A stretch of 64,000 bases of DNA. It comes from CAVSIS01 sp963814875 (GTDB lineage Bacteria > Acidobacteriota > Thermoanaerobaculia > Thermoanaerobaculales > Sulfomarinibacteraceae). The stretch lies in the NCBI GenBank assembly GCA_963814875.1, contig CAWFFJ010000041.1:1-64000 (forward strand), read 5' to 3'. Within the stretch, counting starts at the first letter, position 1. Each line of letters starts with the position of its first letter. A program made the translations under genes and the position numbers. Below the pieces are notes generated by a model. The model made no database searches. It had not been told where the DNA came from and was given only the letters and a program-made list of their open reading frames with translations. Shown here piece by piece: positions 26,614 to 35,778 of the stretch.

Positions 26614-27402
26614 TTATTTCGGTTGTTCGGAGAGAGTCGGAGGAGGTGGGACCGGCGCCCATCGCGGCTCGGCCCAGGCTGCGAGCAAACGCCCGGGCAC
26701 CAACGGGCGCGGGGTGGCGGCCGCGGCCATGGTGAGCGCCGCGGTCACCGAATCGGCGATCGTCTGAGCGACCTGCGCTGACTCTCCACCCGGCACGGCC
26801 GGTGCGAGGTGAGCGCGGACCCTGGCCTCGTCGACCCGGAACACCCGCGCGACCAGCGCCGCATCGAGGCCGAGCAGCACCGCGGCATGGATCAGCACCG
26901 CGTGGGCGCGCCGCGACTGGGCGCAGCCCACCGCCTTGCGTCCGTCCGCGGTCACCAACGTGTCCGCGAGCTGGTCCTCGAAGCAGATCGGCGAGCGCAC
27001 GCGGGTGGCGTGCCGGGGCGCCACGAGTCGCTCGAGCCGACCCCCGGCGGCGGTGAGGCCCGGAAGCAGCGCATCGACGAAGTGGTCATAGAGTGCGACG
27101 ATGCCCTTCGCCCACGGGTGCTCGATGGGCAGTGCGAGGGCGACACCGAGATCTCCCGCGTGGACCACGCCGGTGCCGCCGGTGAGCCGCCGCAGTACCG
27201 GAACGCCCCGGTCGCGGCACCAGTCGAGGTCGACGTCGCCCGCATCCTGGGAGTAGCCGAGCACAACGACCGGCCCCGGCCAGGAGGCGAACGCGAGTGC
27301 CGCGCGGCCTTGGGCCGCCCGCTCGAGCAGCAGCGCCTCGAAGGCAAGATCGCCGACCGGTCCGCCAGCGGCGGCCGTAAAGATCTCGAGCTGGGGCAAC
27401 AC
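26614..27402 (-). CDS. lplA: Lipoate-protein ligase A family protein
   Basis: A 262-residue cofactor transferase of the LplA/LipM/LipB fold that would attach lipoate or octanoate to the E2 encoded downstream. Visible are ASWPGPVVVLGYSQD, the RRLTGGTGVVH active-site loop and the Lys of ADGRKAVGCAQSRR. GTG 27402 has GGAGG seven bases upstream; the longer open frame starts within the divergent promoter region. Placement directly before the E1-E2-E3 genes supports a dedicated lipoylation role. Whether it is a ligase (free lipoate) or an octanoyltransferase is not decided. Confidence 0.85.
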   Translation of the reverse strand: MLPQLEIFTAAAGGPVGDLAFEALLLERAAQGRAALAFASWPGPVVVLGYSQDAGDVDLDWCRDRGVPVLRRLTGGTGVVHAGDLGVALALPIEHPWAKGIVALYDHFVDALLPGLTAAGGRLERLVAPRHATRVRSPICFEDQLADTLVTADGRKAVGCAQSRRAHAVLIHAAVLLGLDAALVARVFRVDEARVRAHLAPAVPGGESAQVAQTIADSVTAALTMAAAATPRPLVPGRLLAAWAEPRWAPVPPPPTLSEQPK

Positions 27403-27502
27403 CGTCCCTCCCTGCTGATCCGTGTCGCTGCAGGATAACGCATCGTCCGCAACGTGCAGGTCGTGTAAAGTGTGCCGTCGGTATGGTCGAGTCGTCTTCT
27501 GA

Positions 27503-29362
27503 ATGGTCGCTGGGATGAACCCGTTGACACCACCCGGGCCGGGGCCCGCCGCCGAAGGCCGGCGGCGCGCCGTCAAGTGGGCGCTGGCCCTTCCGCTCCT
27601 CACCACCCCGGCGCTGACGGCCGCGATCGGTGCGGCCGCACGGCATCTCGCGCACCTACCCCACGGCCGCCTGCTGCCGCCGGGCGAGCTCGCTCTCCAG
27701 CTCGTCTTCGCCTACCTGCTGCTCGCCTTCGCGCGACGACTGCCACTGTTCGTCGCCACCCAGGCGACCCTGATCATGACGATCCACGCAGCGCAGGCGC
27801 TCAGGGTCACCTTCATGGCCGGACCGATCCGGCCCGACGACCTGTTCGCCCTACCCGAGCTGGTCCGGGTTCTCCACGGGACCTCGCTGATCGCGCTCGC
27901 CGCGCCGTTCGCAGTGCTCGCCGCGCTCATGCTCGCCAACCTCGGCTGGAGACCGCGCGCGGCGGCCCTCGCCGTCGTCGGTGGCGCCGCGCTGGCGGCG
28001 GTGATGCTGCTCCGCCCGACCTGGCTCGTGAGCCTGGCCGCGGGCGGTCGCACGGCCGTCCCCTGGAACCAGGGCGCCAACATGCTCGCCGAGGGACCGA
28101 TCGGTTACCTGCTCGGCGAGGTCGCCCGCGACCGGGTCTCACGCCCGCCCCTCCCGACTCGGGCCGAGGTCGAGGCGGTCCTCGCCCAGGTCCCGAAACC
28201 GCCACGCTCGACGCAGCCGGTCGAGCCCCGCGACGTCGTGCTGATCCTGCTGGAGTCGTTCTGGGATGCCCGCCAGCTCACCGCGGCCGGGCTCAGCGGC
28301 GACCCGCTCGCGCCCGAGTTCCGCGCGCTGTGGGACGCCGCCGACGACAGCCACGCCATGAGCCCCGAGTTCGGCGGCGGCACCGCCAACCCCGAGCTCG
28401 AGATCCTGTGCGGTACGCCCACCCGGCTCATCTTCCCCGGCATCGCCTTCGCCACCAGCGTCCGCCACGCCATCCCCTGCCTGCCCGAGCTGCTCGTGGA
28501 CGCGGGCTGGACCGCCGCCGCCTTCCACCCCAACGTGCCGGGCTTCTGGAACCGAGCCGTGGCCTACCCGAGGCTCGGCTTCCAGCGTTTCTACTCGCTG
28601 CGCGACTTCAAGCTCGATGACCGCAACGGCGAGTTCCTGTCCGACGCCTCGCTCTACCGCCAGGCGTGGGCAAAGTCGCATCCGCGGCCGGATGCCCCGC
28701 CCGAGCTCAGCTACGTGCTGACCTACACCGGCCACTGGAACTACCCGCTCAACCCCGCGCTGCGCCCGTACCTCATCACGTCGACGTCGTCGGTTCCAGA
28801 GGTCGCGCGCTACGCGAGCTCCACCTTGTACTCGTCGAGGGAGCTCACCGCGTTCATCGACCGGGTGCTCGCCGACGACCCGAACGCGCTGATCGTCGCT
28901 CTCGGCGACCACCTGCCGGTGCTCGGCAAGCAGGTCGGCGCCTACAGCGAGTCGGGGTTGTTCACCGACTGGGTACCGGACTTCATGCCTCAGCAGCTGC
29001 GCACCCTGACCTCGGTCCCGCTGCTGATGGTCGACGGCCGCGACGGCCCGGTCAAGCTCGGCACCGTGAGCCAGTTCGAGCTCCCGAGCCTGATCCTCGA
29101 GCGCCTCGACCTGCCGGTCCCGCGCTGGATGGCGGCCATGCTGCCGCCCGACGGCTGGCACATCCGCACCGGAGCCGACGGCCTGCTCGTGCTGCCGGCC
29201 GGTGGCGACGCTGCCTTCTGCCACACCCGGGAAGAGGGTCCCGTGTGCGCCGAGGCCTTCCGCTGGCTGGACCGCGCCCGCGTCGTCGCCCGCGACCTGG
29301 TCCTCGGCAAGCGCTGGTCACTCGAGCCTGCGCCCGCGCCGCGCGCTACCATGGCGCCGTGA
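27503..29362 (+). CDS. LtaS-like membrane phosphoglycerol transferase/sulfatase-fold protein
   Basis: A 619-residue protein with about five membrane spans in residues 20-185 and an extracytoplasmic alkaline-phosphatase-fold domain from about 230. PRDVVLILLESFWDAR contains the first metal-binding Glu, GGGTANPELEIL a probable Thr nucleophile equivalent to that of LtaS, and LIVALGDHLPVLG the C-terminal metal Asp-His. LtaS relatives transfer phosphoglycerol to polymers; in Gram-negatives they modify glucans or LPS. It opens a polysaccharide region and overlaps the next GT2 gene as GTGA. The start could also be ATG 27515. Confidence 0.85.
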   Translation: MVAGMNPLTPPGPGPAAEGRRRAVKWALALPLLTTPALTAAIGAAARHLAHLPHGRLLPPGELALQLVFAYLLLAFARRLPLFVATQATLIMTIHAAQALRVTFMAGPIRPDDLFALPELVRVLHGTSLIALAAPFAVLAALMLANLGWRPRAAALAVVGGAALAAVMLLRPTWLVSLAAGGRTAVPWNQGANMLAEGPIGYLLGEVARDRVSRPPLPTRAEVEAVLAQVPKPPRSTQPVEPRDVVLILLESFWDARQLTAAGLSGDPLAPEFRALWDAADDSHAMSPEFGGGTANPELEILCGTPTRLIFPGIAFATSVRHAIPCLPELLVDAGWTAAAFHPNVPGFWNRAVAYPRLGFQRFYSLRDFKLDDRNGEFLSDASLYRQAWAKSHPRPDAPPELSYVLTYTGHWNYPLNPALRPYLITSTSSVPEVARYASSTLYSSRELTAFIDRVLADDPNALIVALGDHLPVLGKQVGAYSESGLFTDWVPDFMPQQLRTLTSVPLLMVDGRDGPVKLGTVSQFELPSLILERLDLPVPRWMAAMLPPDGWHIRTGADGLLVLPAGGDAAFCHTREEGPVCAEAFRWLDRARVVARDLVLGKRWSLEPAPAPRATMAP

Positions 29363-30345
29363 CCGTCTCCCTGGTCGTCGTCGGCTATCACTCGTCCGAC
29401 GCCGTCGCCCGCATGCTTGGCAGCCGCGAGGGCGTCGACGAGGTCGTCGTGGTCGACCACTCCGAGGATCCGGAGGAGCGCGAGCGCCTCGAAGCGCTGC
29501 CGGTCGACCGCCTGATCTCCCAGCCCAACCTCGGCTACGCCGCCGGGCTCAACCGAGGCGCCCGCGAGGCCGACGGCGAGGTGCTGCTGCTCGCCAACCC
29601 CGACATCGTGCTGCTGCCGGGCTCGGTCGAAGCACTCGCGGACGCGGCGAGCACGCCCGGCGTCGGCGCAGTCGGACCGTCGCTGCTGTGGGACGAGGCC
29701 GGCGGCTGGCGGCTGCCCCAGGCGGCGACCACGACCTGGCGGGGAGAGCTCACCGCCCGGCTCGCCCCGCGGCGGGCCGCCCACGCCGAGCACCGCCGCC
29801 AGCTTGCCCTGTGGCGTGCGGCGCGGCCGACCTCAACTGCGGTCGTGAGCGGCACGCTGATGGCCACCACCCGCGCGGTCTTCGCCGCCTCCGGCGGGCT
29901 TGACGAGCGCTTCTTCCTGTTCTTCGAGGAGAACGACTGGTGCCGGCGGTTGGGCCGCTCCGGGCTCGCCGTGCTGGTCGTGCCCGAGGCTCGGGTCGTG
30001 CACGCGGTCGGGCACGCGGTGGGCGCCGCCGAGGCCGAGCACTACCCGCGTTCCCACCGGCTCTACCGGCGGCTGCACTTCCCAGGCTGGTACCTGCAGC
30101 TCGCGCCCGAGCCCCTGGCCCCGACCATCCCGGCAGGACCAGCAGCCGCGTCGCGTCCCCCTACCGCGCCCTCGGAGCTGCTGCTGTCGCCTTCGCCGAT
30201 GCTAGTCCCGGCGGTGCTCACCCGCTGGGAAGGCGGCGACTGGACCCGAGGCGCCCTGCTGCCCGCTCACGCTCGCTGGCCTGAGCTTCACGCCGCAACG
30301 GTCGAAGGCGACCGCGTGTACCCCCTCGGCCCGGTGACGGGCTGA
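29359..30345 (+). CDS. GT2-family glycosyltransferase
   Basis: A 328-residue cytoplasmic GT-A enzyme. SLVVVGYHSSDAV is the nucleotide-binding strand, QPNLGYAAGLNRGAREA the rhamnosyltransferase-like helix, LLLANPDIVLLPGS the DxD-equivalent region and FLFFEENDWCRRL the late acceptor/catalytic segment. These are typical of WcaA/WbbL-type enzymes using dTDP-rhamnose or similar donors. GTG 29359 overlaps the LtaS-like stop; a TACCAT hexamer also lies six bases before it. A C-terminal extension of about 70 residues after the GT fold has no known motif. Confidence 0.88.
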   Translation: MTVSLVVVGYHSSDAVARMLGSREGVDEVVVVDHSEDPEERERLEALPVDRLISQPNLGYAAGLNRGAREADGEVLLLANPDIVLLPGSVEALADAASTPGVGAVGPSLLWDEAGGWRLPQAATTTWRGELTARLAPRRAAHAEHRRQLALWRAARPTSTAVVSGTLMATTRAVFAASGGLDERFFLFFEENDWCRRLGRSGLAVLVVPEARVVHAVGHAVGAAEAEHYPRSHRLYRRLHFPGWYLQLAPEPLAPTIPAGPAAASRPPTAPSELLLSPSPMLVPAVLTRWEGGDWTRGALLPAHARWPELHAATVEGDRVYPLGPVTG

Positions 30346-30565
30346 CGCCCCAGGGACAGGCACCTGGCGAGGTACGGCGAAACACCAGGATTTTCAGCGC
30401 GGTCAGTGCCCGCAAGGCAGGCTCTGCACGTCCCTGACCCCCTCAGGCAGCACAACGCTCGACTCGAACACTGGCGGAGACAAGCTCCGCCCCTACGGAT
30501 GCTGGTATGTTCTCGCTTCGTTACCGTCTTGCGTCTTGCTTCTCACGTCTTGCGGTGAGCGAAGC

Positions 30566-33500
30566 TCAGCGCGCGCCTTCGCGCTTGCCGCGGAAGAAGG
30601 CCGCCATCATCACCCTATCGACGACGGCGCGCGGCACACGCACCCCGCGTCGGTCGAGCCGGTCGAGCAACGGCACCAGCACCGACTCGAGGCGGCCGAG
30701 GCGGCGCGTCCAGCGAGATGGCGCCGGCGGCGGCATGAAGGGCTCTCCCTCGAGCTCCGGGTGGAGCGCGAGCAGGCTGTGCAGCGCGCGCCCGACCTGG
30801 ACCTGGCGGCGCACGAAGTCGGTCAGGGTCTGGGGGTGGCAGTGCACCGCCTTCGCCCCCGGTTCGTAAACCAGACGCAGACCGGCCAGAGACAGCCGCC
30901 AGCCGAGCTCGACGTCCTCCCAGCCGTAGCCGCGGAAGGAGGCGTCAAAGGGGTGCTCCCCAAGCACCGACCGGGGCAGCGACAGGTTCGAAGTGTAGAA
31001 ACAAGTGTAGGGCAGGTCTTCGTCGGCCCGCATCAGCCCGTACCCAAACTGGAGCCCTTCAGTGATGGCGCGCTCGAGGAACGGGGTCACCGCCATGTGC
31101 TCGCGGTCCCAGTCCGAGAAGCCCACCACCGCGCACGGCGAGCCCTCCGCACGGTGGCGGGCAACGTGGGCGGCGACCAGATCCTTGGCCGGGATCACGT
31201 CGTCGCCGAGGAACAACACCAGGTCGCCGGTGGCGTGCTCGAGGGCGTGGTTGCGGGCGAGGCCCTGGCCGGTGTTGTCCTGGTGCCGCGCGGTCAGTCG
31301 GCCGGCGAGGACGCCGTCGCGGGCCTCGCGCTCGAGAAACTCCCAGGTGTCGTCGACGGAGCCGTCGTCGACGACCACCACCTCGAGGTCGGCCCAGGTC
31401 TGGACCGCCAGAGCCGCCAGCGTGCGCTCGAGGGTCTCCCTCCGATTGAAGGTGGTGATCACCACCAAGACCTTCGGCGTCGGAGGTGTCTCGGGTAACT
31501 CATCGGGGACGAACAGGATCCTGCGGACCGCGCAGCCGAGCGCAGTCCCGTTCCAGTCACGGAAGAGGTCGTGCGGGTGCCAGGCCGGGACCTCGATCTC
31601 GACTGGCACCAGGCCCCTGGCATCGGCCGACGCCTTCACCTCGACCGTCTGCCAGAGCTCGTCGGCGAGCGGCTGCGAGACCGCGTCGCCACCCGCCGAC
31701 ACCTTCACCGACCGCCCGTCACGCGCCTCGTCCGGGACGTGGATCTCCACGACCACCCGCCCCTCTGCGCGGGGCGGTAGCTTGAGCCAGCAGCGCGCAC
31801 GGCCCGCCGTCGGCCGCGCCATGTCCTCGGCGACCCGCTGCGGGCCGTGCCATCCGGCGCCGAGGCGGCCGAGGGCCGAGTGGTGACCGGGCCGCAGCTC
31901 CGGGGAGACGATCCAGTGCTCTGCGTCCCGCTCCGGCACCGCCCGCGGCAGCTCCGGTGGCGCCGGCGGGTACGGCAGCTCGGTGATCAGTCCGCGCTCG
32001 AAGAGCTCTCGGTCGCTGATGTGTCGACGGCGCTGGATCCGCATCCGGGCACCCAGGGTCGACGGCAGCCGCGCCAGGTTCCACCATGCGACGTGCGCCA
32101 TCAGGCCCCAGGCGCGCCCGCGGCGCCAGTGGCGCACGAGCCCGCGCAGCGCCCGGGCGAGGTTCCATGGCTCGTAGTGCTTGATCAGACTGCGCACGTC
32201 GTGGCGGGCGCCGAGCCGCTCGCGCCAGGCGAGCGAGCGCTCCCGTCGCAAGGTGCCGCCAAAGGCGTGCTGGACCACCGAGTCGCGCACCACGACCACC
32301 CGCAGGCCCTCCAGCCACAGTCGCCAGCCGAGGTCGACGTCCTCGTGGTACATGAAGAACTCAGAGTCGAACCCGCCCACCTCCTCGAAGTCGCGCCGGC
32401 GCATCAACATGGCCGCGGCGGTCGGAAACAGGCACTCGGCAAGCTCCGGGGCCTCGCCGTCGGCGGGCTGACCGAAGTCGTGGTCAAAGCCGAGCCCGAG
32501 CTTGGTCATGCCGCCACCGCGCGCGTTGAGCACGTCGGGGTGGCCGAGCAGGCGCAGAGTCGAGCACGCGGCGCCGACGCTCGGTTCGGCCATGAGCGTC
32601 GCGAGCAGAGGGCGCAACCAGCCCGGCTCGACGACGGTATCGGTGTTGAGCAGCGCAACGTACTGTGAGGAAGCAGCTTCGATCCCAAGCCGGTTGGCGG
32701 CGCCGAAGCCGAGGTTGGCGCCCATCGCCAGCACCCGGGCCTCCGGGTGGTTCGCGGCGAGCCACTCGAGACTGCCGTCGCTCGACCCGTTGTCGACCAC
32801 GATCGTCTCAACCGGTACCTCGCGGGTCGCGGCCAGCGCCGGCAGGCAGCGCTCGAGGTGGCGGCGGCCGTTGTAGTTGACCAACACGACCGAGACCGGT
32901 GTGAATCGGGCCGGATCGGCGGCCTTCGCCCGACGCAGGCTCGCGGTGACCTCGGCGCAGCGCGCCTCGGCGTCCTCGACCGCGCGCTCGGTCGTGGCGA
33001 GCTGGCCGCGCAGGAACTCGATGCCGTGGTCACGTTCGGCGATGCCTGCTTCGAGGTCGGCGACCCGCTCGCGCCAGCCCTCGAGCTCGTGGGCGACCTC
33101 GCGCGGCAACAGGTCGGCCTTGACCGCGTGCTGGACCCGGCTCAGCACCTCCGGGGTGAAGCGCTGCCAATGCTTGGCGTAGAGCACGGCGCGGCCGCGG
33201 TCCTGGCGGTCCTGGCCGCCGGCACCGGTGATGAAGCCACCGCCGAAGGTCCGGTACTCGGCGACCTCGGCGTCGACAAAGCGGAACGGGAGCCGGTCGG
33301 CGAGGCGCAGGAAAAGGTCCCAGTCCTCGAAGCACTCGAGGCTCTCGTCGACGCCTCCCGCGGCGCGCACCACCGCCACCGGCGCGAGGCAGCCGATGAT
33401 CGGGATGAAGTTCTCGAACAGCAGCACATCCGGGTCGAAGGGTCGGCCGAAGGTGCGGAAGCGGCGCCGCGGTCCACCCTCCTCCGGGTAGTGGAAGGCG

Positions 33501-33928
33501 CCGACGCGGCCGTAGAAGACCGCGTCACCGCCCGCCGAAGCGGCCGCAGCGAGGGTCGCGATTCCGTCCGGAAGCCAGACGTCGTCGTCGTCCGAGAAGG
33601 CGATCCAGTCGCCGGTGGCGAGTGAGAGGCCGAGATTGGCTGCGGCGGAGCGTCCTATGGCCGTGTCCAGCCGCCGGTGGACCACGTCGACGTCGCCGGG
33701 CAGCGCCGCAAGTGCGGCATCGACCGGCGCGCCCCCGTCGTTGACCACCACCACCTCGAGCGGCCGCCAGGTCTGGGCGCCGAGCGCGGCGAGGGCCTCA
33801 CCGAGCAGCTCGAGGCGGTCACGGGTGCGCACGATCACCGAGACCCGCATCGGGCCGGTCACCGTCGCATCATCAAGCGGCTCGTGGACGTCTCCCACCG
33901 CCGACAAAGGTAGCAGACGGAGGCTCAT
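30566..33928 (-). CDS. Large protein with three GT2 glycosyltransferase domains
   Basis: A 1120-residue protein. Domain A (27-240) has SVIVRTRDRLELL and the FSDDDDVW metal motif. A coiled coil follows (about 270-335). Domain B (344-560) has VSVVLVNYNGRRHL, LLNTDTVVEPGW and MYHEDVDLGWRL. Residues about 685-805 form a beta-rich module starting GAGWHGPQRV, of a type found attached to other GTs. Domain C (818-1030) has VLVVITTFNRRETL, LFLGDDVIPA and GWEDVELGWRL. All three nucleotide/metal motifs look intact, so one chain could add several sugars. No membrane span is seen. The upstream methyltransferase stop overlaps its ATG. Confidence 0.88.
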   Translation of the reverse strand: MSLRLLPLSAVGDVHEPLDDATVTGPMRVSVIVRTRDRLELLGEALAALGAQTWRPLEVVVVNDGGAPVDAALAALPGDVDVVHRRLDTAIGRSAAANLGLSLATGDWIAFSDDDDVWLPDGIATLAAAASAGGDAVFYGRVGAFHYPEEGGPRRRFRTFGRPFDPDVLLFENFIPIIGCLAPVAVVRAAGGVDESLECFEDWDLFLRLADRLPFRFVDAEVAEYRTFGGGFITGAGGQDRQDRGRAVLYAKHWQRFTPEVLSRVQHAVKADLLPREVAHELEGWRERVADLEAGIAERDHGIEFLRGQLATTERAVEDAEARCAEVTASLRRAKAADPARFTPVSVVLVNYNGRRHLERCLPALAATREVPVETIVVDNGSSDGSLEWLAANHPEARVLAMGANLGFGAANRLGIEAASSQYVALLNTDTVVEPGWLRPLLATLMAEPSVGAACSTLRLLGHPDVLNARGGGMTKLGLGFDHDFGQPADGEAPELAECLFPTAAAMLMRRRDFEEVGGFDSEFFMYHEDVDLGWRLWLEGLRVVVVRDSVVQHAFGGTLRRERSLAWRERLGARHDVRSLIKHYEPWNLARALRGLVRHWRRGRAWGLMAHVAWWNLARLPSTLGARMRIQRRRHISDRELFERGLITELPYPPAPPELPRAVPERDAEHWIVSPELRPGHHSALGRLGAGWHGPQRVAEDMARPTAGRARCWLKLPPRAEGRVVVEIHVPDEARDGRSVKVSAGGDAVSQPLADELWQTVEVKASADARGLVPVEIEVPAWHPHDLFRDWNGTALGCAVRRILFVPDELPETPPTPKVLVVITTFNRRETLERTLAALAVQTWADLEVVVVDDGSVDDTWEFLEREARDGVLAGRLTARHQDNTGQGLARNHALEHATGDLVLFLGDDVIPAKDLVAAHVARHRAEGSPCAVVGFSDWDREHMAVTPFLERAITEGLQFGYGLMRADEDLPYTCFYTSNLSLPRSVLGEHPFDASFRGYGWEDVELGWRLSLAGLRLVYEPGAKAVHCHPQTLTDFVRRQVQVGRALHSLLALHPELEGEPFMPPPAPSRWTRRLGRLESVLVPLLDRLDRRGVRVPRAVVDRVMMAAFFRGKREGAR

Positions 33929-34827
33929 CCAGGCGTGCGCGCCAGGGCGAAGATGAACGGCACGTTGTGGAGCTCGGGCTTGCCCGCTCCTTCGCCGATG
34001 CGTACGTCCCGGAAGCCGGCGCAGGTGAGCAGGTAGCGCAGCGCGTCGACGCAGTAGAACCAGAAGTGGTCGCCGATCAGGTAGTCCGAGACGTCGCGCT
34101 CGCTCGACGGTACCTCGACGTAGAGCAGGCCGCCAGGCTCGAGCACCCGGCGGACCTCGGCCAGCAGCGGCGCCGGCTCATCGAGGTGCTCGAGCACGTG
34201 GACCAGGGTCACGAGGCGGAAGTGCCCGTCCGGGTAGCCCGCCTCCTGCAGGGTTCCGGTCGTGACCCGCTCCTCGCCGACCACGGTGCGCGCGTAGTCC
34301 GCGGCCCACTCGGAGATCTCCACTCCCCACGGCTCGTACCCGAGGAAGCGCAGGTACCGGAGCATGAGCCCGTTGCCGCAGCCCACGTCGAGCGCACGCT
34401 GTCCGCGCGGCGCAAGCTGCGAGAAGCCCAGCGCCCAGAAGAAGAGCGTGCGCGGCATTGCGTACTCGAAGTAGTTCGGGCTGCCGTCGGGGTAGATGAA
34501 GTCGCGGTTGGCCTCGAAGTAGCCCTGGTGGTGGACCTCGCGGGCACGCTCGACGGTGTCCCGTGTCGTCGCGAACGCCACCTGGCACCGCCGGCAGCGG
34601 ACGATCTCACGCGGGAAACGACGGACGACGACCGTCGAGTCATGCAGGCAGAACGGGGGAGGTTCGGACGGTGACGGGTCGCAAGGGAACGGGCGGCTGC
34701 GACGGCGCCGGTCCGCCCACGCCTCCAAGACGAGGTTCGCCGCGGCGGCCAATCGTCCCCGACGTCCGGCCAGGAGGCAAAAGCTCGGCCCGTAGGCCGC
34801 GCGCAGTGTGCGGCTTGACAACACCAT
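33925..34827 (-). CDS. Class I SAM-dependent methyltransferase with N-terminal zinc-ribbon-like segment
   Basis: A 300-residue enzyme. A Cys-rich start (FCLHDS, VRCRRCQVAF, about residues 59-85) resembles the zinc ribbon of sugar/polyketide methyltransferases. It is followed by the SAM site ALDVGCGNGLMLRYL, LVTLVHVLEHLDEP and a C-terminal methyltransferase core. Proteins of this layout methylate nucleotide-linked or polymeric sugars, fitting the overlap (ATGA) with the triple GT2 gene. The start is uncertain: ATG 34827 has GAGG directly adjacent, and a TTG two codons later is better spaced. Confidence 0.83.
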   Translation of the reverse strand: MVLSSRTLRAAYGPSFCLLAGRRGRLAAAANLVLEAWADRRRRSRPFPCDPSPSEPPPFCLHDSTVVVRRFPREIVRCRRCQVAFATTRDTVERAREVHHQGYFEANRDFIYPDGSPNYFEYAMPRTLFFWALGFSQLAPRGQRALDVGCGNGLMLRYLRFLGYEPWGVEISEWAADYARTVVGEERVTTGTLQEAGYPDGHFRLVTLVHVLEHLDEPAPLLAEVRRVLEPGGLLYVEVPSSERDVSDYLIGDHFWFYCVDALRYLLTCAGFRDVRIGEGAGKPELHNVPFIFALARTPG

Positions 34828-34902
34828 CCTCGGGATCGTGCCTGATTCGCCCCCCCCTGCAAGTGGGGTGCCGCGATCAGCAGGGAAGTTCTTCAGTCGG
34901 GT

Positions 34903-35685
34903 TTACGGAGATCGGCGCGCGAGCGTCGCCACATCCTGCTCGAGCCCGGCGGTCGGGCCCTGGCCCGCGGCCCACTCGGCGAGGTTCGTCGCACGGATCG
35001 CGTCGGCCGAGCTGAGGTGCAGGGCGGCCGCGCGCTTCACGTGGGCCGGCAGAGTGAGGCGGCGGGCGGTGGCGATGGCGTCCATCACCTCGAGGTAGGG
35101 CAGGATCTCGTTCTGGGAGCCGAAGCGGCGCGCCGCGGCGAGCACCTCGGGCCACTCGGCGGTGACGTCGACCAGCAGGTTGGGCCGCAGAAAGCCCGAG
35201 ACCTCGTAACAAGCGAGGCTCGGTGCGCCGGTCAACGCGGCGTCGTGCTCGCGCAGCACCCGGTAGACCGCGTAGGCGAGCGCGCGGTGGTCGGGGTTGA
35301 GCTCGGCGGTCGAGGGCGCCAGCACCACCGCCGGCCGGACCTCGCGGAGGAGCCCGGCGAGGCGGCGGCTGAGCGTCGGGTCGCCGGGATCGAGGCTGCG
35401 GTCGGCGAGTCCCCAGAGCTCGGGCTCGGGCAGGCCGAGGTCGGCCGCGGCGGCGCGGGACTCGGCATAGCGGGTCTCGGGATCGCCCTGGACGCCGCCG
35501 TCGGTGAGCACCACCGTGTGCACGACGGCCCCCGCGCGCACTGCCTGGACCAGCACCGCGCCGCAGCCGAAGACCTCGTCGTCGGGGTGGGGCGCCAGCG
35601 CCAGCACCGGCGAGCCCTGAAGCCGCCCGGGCGCGTAGGGGATCAGCTCCGACTCCTGCCGCATCGCCGCCATCATAGCCTGCAC
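34903..35685 (-). CDS. PIG-L family (LmbE-like) deacetylase
   Basis: A 260-residue zinc hydrolase that removes N-acetyl groups from GlcNAc-type substrates. The zinc motif is ALAPHPDDEVFGCGAVL, with a later NPDHRAL His. Length is typical. GTG 35685 has GGAGG six bases upstream. It sits among glycosyltransferases, consistent with deacetylation of a sugar in the same polymer; bacillithiol or mycothiol-type roles are less likely here. It is 75 bp upstream of the methyltransferase gene in the same direction. Confidence 0.88.
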   Translation of the reverse strand: MQAMMAAMRQESELIPYAPGRLQGSPVLALAPHPDDEVFGCGAVLVQAVRAGAVVHTVVLTDGGVQGDPETRYAESRAAAADLGLPEPELWGLADRSLDPGDPTLSRRLAGLLREVRPAVVLAPSTAELNPDHRALAYAVYRVLREHDAALTGAPSLACYEVSGFLRPNLLVDVTAEWPEVLAAARRFGSQNEILPYLEVMDAIATARRLTLPAHVKRAAALHLSSADAIRATNLAEWAAGQGPTAGLEQDVATLARRSP

Positions 35686-35765
35686 TTCTCACCTCCGAGG
35701 CCCAGACTCGCGTCGCAGGTGAGCCGGGACACGTCACAACCGTCGACGGCGCTGCCCTGACCCGC

Positions 35766-35771
35766 TAGGAT
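35766..35771 (+). promoter_or_regulatory. -10 element seven bases from ATG
   Basis: TAGGAT ends seven bases before ATG 35779. The in-frame ATG at 35770 overlaps the hexamer itself and is therefore an unlikely start. No ribosome-binding site is visible, so a leaderless transcript is predicted for the O-antigen ligase-like gene. Confidence 0.45.
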
Positions 35772-35778
35772 GGCGCGC

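Noticed and set aside
30346..30565. Repeated gtcttgc-type words near 30520-30560, considered as a short repeat array
   Set aside because: Only two or three imperfect copies with no regular spacing; not a CRISPR or tandem array.
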